A DNA stretch of 28,157 nucleotides from JACPLA01 sp035291905. GTDB taxonomy: Bacteria > Bacteroidota > Ignavibacteria > UBA10030. This document shows, piece by piece, positions 8,135-14,846 of this stretch. The notes beneath the pieces were generated by a model that had not been told where the DNA came from, made no database searches, and was given only the letters and a program-made list of their open reading frames with translations. Both the position numbers and the translations under genes were made by a program. Where the stretch lies: NCBI GenBank assembly GCA_035291905.1, contig DATDRF010000132.1, positions 1 through 28,157 on the forward strand, read 5' to 3'. Each line of letters begins with the position of its first letter. The first letter of the stretch is position 1.

Positions 8135-8737
8135 ATGAAATCACTTCTACCAGTTCTTTGCCTCTCCTTCTTCCTCGCGGCGTCCCTCGTTGCCCAGGAG
8201 GAAACGCTGCTCGACATGGATGAAATCGAACACGGCGGATACGGAGCCGTTGTGGTGAAGTTCGCTTCCATGAACAACCAGTTTGCCCTCCTTGTGGGAG
8301 GCCGCGGCGGATGGATCATCAACCATGCCTTCTCCCTGGGCTTCGCCGGTTACGGACTCGTCAACGATATTCCGTCATATGTGGTGGGACCATTCGGAGA
8401 GCGTTACATGGATTTCGGGTACGGGGGGCTGGACCTGGAATACGTTTTCAACTCTGATCGCCTGATTCATCTTTCCATCCATACCCTGGTCGGGGGCGGA
8501 GCTATCGGTTACCGCGGGATGGCAGGCCCCACCTGGGATCCCGATTCGCCACACATGGACGATGGGATTTTCGTCGTTGAACCCGGCATGAATCTCGATC
8601 TGAACGTCATCCGTTGGTTCCGCCTCAGCGCCGGTGCAAGCTTTCGATTTGTTCGCGCGACATCTTCGGGAATTTCCACGAACAAAGATCTCAGCGGGCC
8701 CTCGGCGCAGCTGACATTCAGGTTCGGAGATTTCTAA
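8135..8737 (+). CDS. Secreted, probably outer-membrane beta-barrel protein of unknown function
   Basis: A 200-residue protein with a clear signal peptide (MKSLLPVLCLSFFLAASLVAQ) followed by alternating hydrophobic/Gly-rich segments such as FALLVGGRGGWII and FSLGFAGYGLV, and a last strand ending LTFRFGDF with a terminal Phe. This is the pattern of a small eight-stranded outer-membrane barrel. ATG 8135 was chosen over 8129 because GGAG at 8124-8127 sits 7 bp before it. I do not recognise the family beyond this. It follows the CDF gene after 59 bp and could share its transcript. Confidence 0.75.
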   Translation: MKSLLPVLCLSFFLAASLVAQEETLLDMDEIEHGGYGAVVVKFASMNNQFALLVGGRGGWIINHAFSLGFAGYGLVNDIPSYVVGPFGERYMDFGYGGLDLEYVFNSDRLIHLSIHTLVGGGAIGYRGMAGPTWDPDSPHMDDGIFVVEPGMNLDLNVIRWFRLSAGASFRFVRATSSGISTNKDLSGPSAQLTFRFGDF

Positions 8738-8802
8738 GGGCCTGCGCACCCCCTTGAGATCCGTCTTCCAGAATCTTTTTGTGACATTTACGATATTGGG
8801 GG

Positions 8803-9333
8803 ATGAGGTCTCCTGCCCGACAACTGACATTTTCGGCCACTTTGGAGAAGTCCAAAAGCAAGCTCTGGGGAAGTCAGATCAGAGTACCGAAGGATGCCGT
8901 CTCCAAACTCATCGAGAAGAGCTCGCGCCGCGTATTCTGCTCCCTCAATGGCGAGCCGGAGTATCAGTGTGCACTGCTCCCTGTGGGAAATGCAACGTAC
9001 GTTATTTCAGTGAACAGGAATTTGCTGAAAGCCCTTCGACTGAGCGTGGGGCAGAAGGTCACGGTCGGACTACGAAAGGATGAAAGCCAGTACGGTCTAC
9101 CGATGCCGGAGGAGTTTGCGGAGTTGTTGAGGCAGGACAAAGAGGGAGACAGGTTGATACACGCGTTAACACCGGGTAAACTTCGCACGTTGCTTTACAT
9201 CGCAGGAAGAGGAAAAGATGCCGACCAGCGGATAGGGCGCTCGATTATCATTGTGAAGCACTTGAAGGAAAATGCAGGGAAGATCAATTACAGACAATTA
9301 GGGGAAATGTTGAGGAAAGGCATAGCAAAATAG
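8803..9333 (+). CDS. YdeI/OmpD-associated-like protein (DUF1905 plus OmdA-type domain)
   Basis: A 176-residue soluble protein in two parts. Residues about 8-95 (FSATLEKSKSKLWGSQIRVP to QKVTVGLRKDES) match the small beta-barrel DUF1905. Residues about 100-176 (MPEEFAELLRQD, FLALTPGK-like ALTPGKLRTLLYI, and the helix LKENAGKINYRQLGEML) match the helical tail of YdeI/OmpD-associated proteins. Relatives have been linked to resistance to polymyxin-type peptides or bacteriocins, but the biochemical role is not settled. The ATG at 8803 is preceded by a run of five G that can serve as a ribosome-binding site only at short spacing, so the exact start is uncertain. No signal peptide or membrane segment is present. 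It converges with the adenylate cyclase gene. Confidence 0.8.
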   Translation: MRSPARQLTFSATLEKSKSKLWGSQIRVPKDAVSKLIEKSSRRVFCSLNGEPEYQCALLPVGNATYVISVNRNLLKALRLSVGQKVTVGLRKDESQYGLPMPEEFAELLRQDKEGDRLIHALTPGKLRTLLYIAGRGKDADQRIGRSIIIVKHLKENAGKINYRQLGEMLRKGIAK

Positions 9334-9451
9334 TTACGGGTTACGAGTTCCGGGTTTCGAGTTCGGGTATGCGCAAGGTTGGTTTCAAGGTTCAAGCTTC
9401 AGGTTTTACGTAGCAAGGGGATCCTTTTTCTGACTTCTGACTTCTGACTTC
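9334..9451. repeat. Short direct repeats between convergent genes
   Basis: Two kinds of simple repeat fill this gap. GGGTTACGAGTTCC and GGGTTTCGAGTTCGGG are near copies within 9338-9367. TGACTTC is repeated three times head to tail at 9431-9451. TTCAAG-type near repeats lie between them. Such low-complexity intergenic repeats are typical dispersed elements. No gene or clear terminator hairpin is seen. Confidence 0.6.
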
Positions 9452-9453
9452 TC

Positions 9454-11490
9454 CTAGTTTTTGCCCTCCTCCACCACCACCTCCCACACCTGAATCGGCT
9501 CCTCCAGCCCCTTCACCTTTACCGGTTCAAGCCGGCGCGTTTGAACCTGGTCTTTCACCAGCTCGTATGTCCGTTGTGAAATCATGATCCCTTCGACCGG
9601 GGCATTCGATTCCAGCCTCTGTGCGAGGTTGACGTCGGACCCCAGAACCGTGTACGACAATCTCCGTTCCGACCCCATGTTTCCGACGACAACCGATCCT
9701 GTGTTGATACCAATTCGGATCTTCAACGGGAATTTGCCCTCTGCCTCCCACTTTGCTTTCAATTCCCGCGTCTTCTTCTGCATTTCCCTTGCTGCTTGAA
9801 CACACCGCACCGCATGATCCGGCTGTACCTCCGGATCGCCGAAGAATACCATCAGGCCGTCGCCAATGAACTTATCGACCGTTCCCTCGTACTTGAAAAC
9901 GATATCCACCATTGCCCCAAAGTACTCGTTCAACAGTCTCTGGATCTCGTCCGGCGCAAGCGTCGATGAATGGGTAGTAAAGCTCTTGATGTCGCTGAAC
10001 ATGATCGTCAACTCCTTCTTCTGCCCGCCCGCCGTGATCATGTCGGGATTCGCCATAATTCGCTTTACGACAGAAGGGGGAAAATAAGATTCAAAGGAAC
10101 GCCGCAATGCTTCCTTGTTCTTTTCTTCTGTGAAGTAGTGATAGGCAACGATGGAGAACATGCCGAACACAATAATGAAGACCGACCGAAGGATATTGAT
10201 GATGACGCCCGACGCAAGGAACAGAGTGCCGGCAATCGCGAGATACCCGAGCAGGAGTCCTATCGTGATCAAGGCAAGAGAGCGGGAGGATACCTGCAGA
10301 GCCACAAGATAGAGGACAACGAGAACGAGCAGCTCGATTCCGATCATCGGCAGACCCGTGATCTCATTCAGGAACTGCTCGGAAACGATGCTGTTGACGA
10401 CGTTTGCATGGAGACCACTGAGCGGGAAATTGTTGTCGGTCGGAACAGGCCCAACATCGGCCGAACCTGTCGCCACTTCAGAAACGACAACGATCTTCCC
10501 CTGTAATTCCTCACCCAGAATTTCGAGCTCATCCCGGTCGTCGGAAGCCCGAAGGATGTCCCCGAAATCGTAATGCAGCATACGCGGCCAGGCGCCCACC
10601 CAGCTGATCACGACATTGCACTGATCGTCAACCGGAATATGAATGTCATGCGCCTCGCCCCCGGGATGGACAGCGTCTTTCAGAACAATCTCATTGCCTG
10701 GATTGACTAGTATCCGGTCGGGGGTAACTCCGAGGTAATTGCAGGCGACGCGAAAGGCAAAGCTCGGATAGTACGAATCGCCGTATCTGACCAGCAGGGG
10801 TGCTCTCCGAAACACGCCGTCCCGATCGAACCGAAGGCTCAGGTACCCCAGGCCTTTCGATACTCCTGCGGCTTCAGCCATCGTCGCGGTCGGATTGCTT
10901 GCCCAGAACAATCCGTCAGGATTTCCGCTCATCACAACGTTCCAGGAAGTCTGCTCGAGGTACTGCAGGTCGACGGGACGGCCCAAACCTGCTTCGGCAG
11001 GTTTTTCGCTCCCCAAATTGAATTTCAATCCGAAGTACGCGTTCCCCGCCTGCATCGTCGCATCGACAAGGGCTTGGTCTTCCGTGGGGTCTTCGCTGAC
11101 TCTTTTCGGAAAAATATAGTCCCACATTTGCGCCGCGACGCGCATGTCACCAAGATTGCGGATCACCTGAGCATAATGGCCGCGAGAGAAATAGAAATTC
11201 TGGAGGCTCTCGATGGTCCTGTCACTCAGGTCGACATGCACCACCGTGGAATCGTACGCCGGCCTGAAAATTTCGGACTCCGAACGAAAAACAAACAGCT
11301 GGTCGATGATCTGAGCATTCCAAGGCTGGAAGACTGCGGGGAAAACCCAAAAGAGAAGGTGGACAAACAGAAACGCAGCCACGGCAAGCTGTGCCGTGGC
11401 CCATTTCGTGCGGGTATTACTGGTGGTCAATGGTAAAGGTTTTGCTGTAGAAGTTGTTTGCCTTGATGTCTGTGGATATTGTCGCAACAT
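9454..11490 (-). CDS. CHASE2 sensor-class III adenylate cyclase, membrane protein
   Basis: Converts ATP to cAMP in response to an extracytoplasmic signal. In the numbering from ATG 11490 (678 residues): TM helix about 30-50, a large periplasmic CHASE2 domain (about 60-380), three TM helices (about 390-470), a short linker, then the cyclase domain (about 490-660). Catalytic residues are complete: metal Asp D500 (FSDIKSFT) and D544 (FIGDG), adenine-selecting K540 and T614 (K with Thr is the class IIIb pattern), and transition-state N621 and R625 (VNLAQR). It is the third gene of a minus-strand operon. The start is uncertain: ATG 11490 overlaps the upstream gene by 74 bp, ATG 11562 by 146 bp, and TTG 11430 by only 14 bp. 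All keep the first membrane helix. No other cyclase or cAMP receptor is present in the window. Confidence 0.92.
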   Translation of the reverse strand: MLRQYPQTSRQTTSTAKPLPLTTSNTRTKWATAQLAVAAFLFVHLLFWVFPAVFQPWNAQIIDQLFVFRSESEIFRPAYDSTVVHVDLSDRTIESLQNFYFSRGHYAQVIRNLGDMRVAAQMWDYIFPKRVSEDPTEDQALVDATMQAGNAYFGLKFNLGSEKPAEAGLGRPVDLQYLEQTSWNVVMSGNPDGLFWASNPTATMAEAAGVSKGLGYLSLRFDRDGVFRRAPLLVRYGDSYYPSFAFRVACNYLGVTPDRILVNPGNEIVLKDAVHPGGEAHDIHIPVDDQCNVVISWVGAWPRMLHYDFGDILRASDDRDELEILGEELQGKIVVVSEVATGSADVGPVPTDNNFPLSGLHANVVNSIVSEQFLNEITGLPMIGIELLVLVVLYLVALQVSSRSLALITIGLLLGYLAIAGTLFLASGVIINILRSVFIIVFGMFSIVAYHYFTEEKNKEALRRSFESYFPPSVVKRIMANPDMITAGGQKKELTIMFSDIKSFTTHSSTLAPDEIQRLLNEYFGAMVDIVFKYEGTVDKFIGDGLMVFFGDPEVQPDHAVRCVQAAREMQKKTRELKAKWEAEGKFPLKIRIGINTGSVVVGNMGSERRLSYTVLGSDVNLAQRLESNAPVEGIMISQRTYELVKDQVQTRRLEPVKVKGLEEPIQVWEVVVEEGKN

Positions 11491-12109
11491 CAGGCCGCTT
11501 GGCCTGCTCGGCCTTTCCGACCCCACGGATATTGCCTCCGATGGTGACCGGCCGTTCGGCAAGCGTCGTAAACGTCTTGAATTTTCTCTTAGCGCTTCTG
11601 ATCTCAGTCAACACCTGGTCCGCAATCGGCCCCTTCTCCTCCTTCTTCGCGGTATTGTAGTTGCCGATGAGGGCCTCCAATTCCACCAAACGCTCGGAGG
11701 CAGCTAACAGATAGAACGTCTCTCGTCCCGGGTTCTTATCCAGCTCGAACCAACTCCGCCCCTTCGGGATATAGTAGTTCTTGCCAACTTTGTAGTCACC
11801 GGAAAACTGCCGTACATCCTCGGGAAAGAGAAGCGACACCTCACCTTTCGGACTGTGATGCACCAGGTAGACGTAGCATTCCTTCTTCAATTCCACAACC
11901 ATCTTGATTTCGTCCCCGGTCTTGAGGATTGTATCCCGCGTGATAGGCACAAACTTCTTGTCCTTCCCCACGAGCGCCCCGAATCCCCACGAGAAAGCGA
12001 CGTTCTCTTCGACGCCCTGTTGTTGTGGTGTGGTGATCACGGTCTTGTCCGGAGAGCCGAATCCCGTCAGGAGGAATATCAGAACAACGATTCCGCCCAT
12101 AGATTTCAT
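11417..12109 (-). CDS. Secreted DUF4384 domain protein
   Basis: A 230-residue exported protein. The N-terminus (MKSMGGIVVLIFLLTGFGS) is a signal peptide without a lipobox cysteine. The core LKTGDEIKMVVELKKECYVYLVHHSPKGEVSLLFP is the DUF4384 signature, a beta-sandwich domain of unknown biochemical function often encoded beside or fused to caspase-like peptidases and kinases. The charged segment around YNTAKKEEKGPIADQVLTEI is probably helical. A strong ribosome-binding site (GGGAGAAGG) precedes ATG 12109, which lies 17 bp after the caspase-gene stop, so the two are surely co-transcribed. The 3' end overlaps the likely start of the cyclase gene. It may be a periplasmic accessory or regulator of the caspase-like protein or the cyclase sensor; this is inferred from position only. 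Confidence 0.85.
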   Translation of the reverse strand: MKSMGGIVVLIFLLTGFGSPDKTVITTPQQQGVEENVAFSWGFGALVGKDKKFVPITRDTILKTGDEIKMVVELKKECYVYLVHHSPKGEVSLLFPEDVRQFSGDYKVGKNYYIPKGRSWFELDKNPGRETFYLLAASERLVELEALIGNYNTAKKEEKGPIADQVLTEIRSAKRKFKTFTTLAERPVTIGGNIRGVGKAEQAKRPDVATISTDIKANNFYSKTFTIDHQ

Positions 12110-12126
12110 AACCTTCTCCCTTCAGT

Positions 12127-14514
12127 TCATTTGTTGATAACAGACATTGGTAACTCTTTGTCGTACGTTGTCTGGCTTCGCGTGGGATTTTGCGCACCGC
12201 GGGTTTTTCGTTTTACCTGCTCCTCGACATATCCCATCATTTCGTTCACTGTTACGATGTAGTCGTTGTTTGTATCAGCGGTACCCTTGAGGCCATCCAA
12301 CAGGTAGTACGTGAACACTCCGTGGCCTAATTCGGGAAATTCCTGCGAAACCTCTCCGGCAGCGCTGGCCGTAAATACCACCATTCCATCTTTTGCCCTT
12401 GCCAGTTCAGCCAGGTACTGGTTAATAGGATTCGAGTTCGTCACATCGAGGCCCCGCGTGGCAACATCGACACTGATGCCGCCGCTGTGGCATGCATCAG
12501 ACAACACGACAACTTTCTTCGCCTGGATCTGACGCGTGATCACCGTTTGAATATCCCACATCGGGAACGCCGTCGTTCCAAGGCGTGAAGGGTCGGAATC
12601 GTACGTGAGCAGATACAGATTCTGCGGCCTCGTTGGGTCGGGCGCCCCGTGGCCTGCAAAATAGATCACAACAAGATCTTTGTCGATTGCCTGCTGGAGG
12701 AAATCAATCATCCCGTCACGAAGGTTCGCCAATGTTGCATCGCGGTTGATGAGGATCCGCATATGGTCCTTGTCAAAACTCCCACCCTCGGGAGTCTGGA
12801 GAAAAGCCGCAAGCGCCTCGGCATCCTTATCCGCATACGTGAGGGGCGGAATGCCCTTGTTCGCATACTCCGAAACCCCCACGATCACCGCCCAACGCTG
12901 CGGCCCGCCTGCTTCCTTGCGCGCACCCGGAGAGTAGCGGGGAGCTTCAGCGACGGCTGCAGAGAACTTCCTGTTCACTCCCACAAGCTTTGTGAATCTC
13001 TCGCCCTTCTTGCTCACAACGTTGACGGCAATCTGATTGTACCCGACAATAAGCGGGATTTCTTCCTTCACAATATCCCCGGATCTGATCTTCAACGGCC
13101 CGCGGGCTTCCACAAAGTCGACGGTGTTCGCAGAAATCGTATACGATGCCACTTCGAACAACGGCTTGAATTGAACGTCAATCGCCACGCCCTCTGTTTC
13201 CGTATTCTCCGGAGGTCCCAGAATCTCAAGCGCCTGGTCCTTTGACAACCGCTGGATGAACAGAGGCTGTACCGTGGCGTTGTTGCTCGCGTCAATCGCT
13301 TTTACCTCAATCCTGTTCGCCCCGACAACCGGAAGGTTGATCGTCGCGCGAAATTCCTTTCCTTTGAGCCCTGCTCCCGAAGCCGTCGTGTTCTGAACCT
13401 TCGGATCCGTCACCACGGCTTTCTGGTTCCCCACCAGAACTTCTTTGATATCGCTTTCGTCGTACGCCAGTCCCAGCACTTCGTATTGAGTGGCATACTG
13501 CCTCGACGGGGCGTCTTCCGAATAGCGGGTGGGGTGGAGAATGGTCAGGGCTGGAGCCGTTGTGTCCGGCGGCCTTTCGAGGACGCGCCATGTGGCAAGG
13601 GACCCCTTTGAATCACCGGTCACCATGGCATCCTGCGACGTGAACGCGGCAAAGGTCAACAGGACACCCTGTTCGTGCAGAGTCTTCACGGTCGCAAGCG
13701 ACCGCGCGTCGGAAACGGTCAGCGTACTGTCCCCTGATGTCGAAGCAATCCATCGCATCTCGGGATCGAATGAGAAGCCGGTGACCGCGCTTCGATGAGG
13801 CGTGGCGCCTTTTTGCATAGCCCATGTCTGGGTCTCCCAGAGGCTCAGCGATCCTCTCATCCCTCCCGCAACGAGCGTTTTTCCGTCGGGACTGAAGGCC
13901 ATTGCCGTCGCCGGCTCGGGGAGCGTCACAACAGTATTCGAGAGGATGAGAGCGGAATCAAGTATCATGAGCTTCCCGGAACTGAGGGAAACGACTCCTT
14001 TTTTCCCTTCCTGATGCCACGCGAAACTCGTTATTCGGTCCTCTCCCATCGACAACGAGAGCATTCTTTCGCCCGTCGTTCCGTCAACCACTTTGACGAG
14101 GTTGTCCGAACAGGCAAGCACCAGATGCCCCTCTCCATTTATCGCAAAATCGGAGATCCCGGCCGTGTGGCCCGTGAAGGACGATGCCATCGATGGGCTC
14201 CCGGGCACCCAATAGTTGATTTGCCCGTCAATGCGGGCAGTTGCCAAAACGCCGTCACGGGTCCAGCGAAGCGAAGAGAGAGCATTGGGAAGAATCGGAT
14301 AGGAAAACCGCTCTGCCATCGTCTTGAGGTCCAGTATCTTCAACCCCTTGTCGACGGAGGTGACAGCCACAAGAGAGCCTGTTGCGACCCCCCGGACAAT
14401 CGGGCTTTTGAAGGCCTCCGCTGACCGGACCTTCTGCATATAGATTTCTTGCTGTGCAAAAACCTGCGAGTTTGCAAGGCAGAACGCGATTACGACACTG
14501 AAGAGTCTTTTCAT
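12127..14514 (-). CDS. Secreted WD40-repeat caspase-like peptidase (C14 family)
   Basis: A 795-residue exported protein. Signal peptide MKRLFSVVIAFCLANSQVFA; WD40-type beta-propeller (about 30-330, with repeats such as AMAFSPDGKTLVAGG and GSLSLWET); two Ig-like beta domains (about 335-430 and 435-530); then a caspase/C14 domain (about 555-790). The catalytic dyad is intact: H622 in YFAGHGAP and C675 in LSDACHSGG. Bacterial caspase homologues cleave after basic or acidic residues depending on subfamily; the specificity here is not readable. The signal peptide places the protease in the periplasm or outside, unlike cytoplasmic effectors of defence systems. ATG 14514 has a strong TGGGAGG ribosome-binding site at 14520-14526. 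It heads the operon with the DUF4384 and adenylate cyclase genes. Confidence 0.92.
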   Translation of the reverse strand: MKRLFSVVIAFCLANSQVFAQQEIYMQKVRSAEAFKSPIVRGVATGSLVAVTSVDKGLKILDLKTMAERFSYPILPNALSSLRWTRDGVLATARIDGQINYWVPGSPSMASSFTGHTAGISDFAINGEGHLVLACSDNLVKVVDGTTGERMLSLSMGEDRITSFAWHQEGKKGVVSLSSGKLMILDSALILSNTVVTLPEPATAMAFSPDGKTLVAGGMRGSLSLWETQTWAMQKGATPHRSAVTGFSFDPEMRWIASTSGDSTLTVSDARSLATVKTLHEQGVLLTFAAFTSQDAMVTGDSKGSLATWRVLERPPDTTAPALTILHPTRYSEDAPSRQYATQYEVLGLAYDESDIKEVLVGNQKAVVTDPKVQNTTASGAGLKGKEFRATINLPVVGANRIEVKAIDASNNATVQPLFIQRLSKDQALEILGPPENTETEGVAIDVQFKPLFEVASYTISANTVDFVEARGPLKIRSGDIVKEEIPLIVGYNQIAVNVVSKKGERFTKLVGVNRKFSAAVAEAPRYSPGARKEAGGPQRWAVIVGVSEYANKGIPPLTYADKDAEALAAFLQTPEGGSFDKDHMRILINRDATLANLRDGMIDFLQQAIDKDLVVIYFAGHGAPDPTRPQNLYLLTYDSDPSRLGTTAFPMWDIQTVITRQIQAKKVVVLSDACHSGGISVDVATRGLDVTNSNPINQYLAELARAKDGMVVFTASAAGEVSQEFPELGHGVFTYYLLDGLKGTADTNNDYIVTVNEMMGYVEEQVKRKTRGAQNPTRSQTTYDKELPMSVINK

Positions 14515-14846
14515 AGAAACCTCCCAGAAGACACTAGAAAATATCAGAATTAGCCTTCATGTAGTGTGTCCTCTGTCAATCGGAAATAGTTCAAAGGGAG
14601 GAAAGATTGCAGGACGCAGAAAAAATGTTGCATTTTTATGGTTGAATGTCAAGACATTGCGAACATCCATAGAATGACGACTTCAGAGACTTTTGACATT
14701 CCCGCCGAAAACCGGACGGAACACATCGATTCCAAGACAGAGTCCTGTATTACCGATCCAGGCAAGATCGAACGTTTATTGCTTCTGCATCACTGTTTTT
14801 CTATATTTTTTTTGTTACACAATCCGACCATAGCAGGAGTACCGAA
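14515..14846. other. Divergent intergenic region between caspase operon and TPR gene
   Basis: This 332-bp stretch holds no convincing gene. The right side contains the TPR-gene promoter. The left side must contain the caspase-operon promoter; a TTGACA is present on the minus strand at 14579-14574 but has no matching -10 at normal spacing. The centre is AT-rich with GCAGAAAAAATGTTGCATTT. The arrangement allows shared control of both transcription units. Confidence 0.6.
14779..14807 (+). promoter_or_regulatory. Promoter for the TPR gene
   Basis: TTGCTT at 14779-14784, a 17-bp spacer and TATATT at 14802-14807 followed by a T-run. The same layout, TTGCAT-N17-TATATTTTT, recurs upstream of tRNA-Leu in this window. 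Transcription would start near 14814, about 33 bases before the ATG, and AGGAG at 14835-14839 lies in that leader. Confidence 0.6.

Noticed and set aside
9430..9451. CRISPR-like array from the tandem repeat
   Set aside because: Units are 7 bp without spacers; a simple tandem repeat and not CRISPR. No cas genes are present.
14551..14579. Possible caspase-operon promoter on the minus strand (TTGACA at 14579-14574)
   Set aside because: No acceptable -10 box at 16-18 bp; the nearest AT-rich hexamer is at the wrong spacing.
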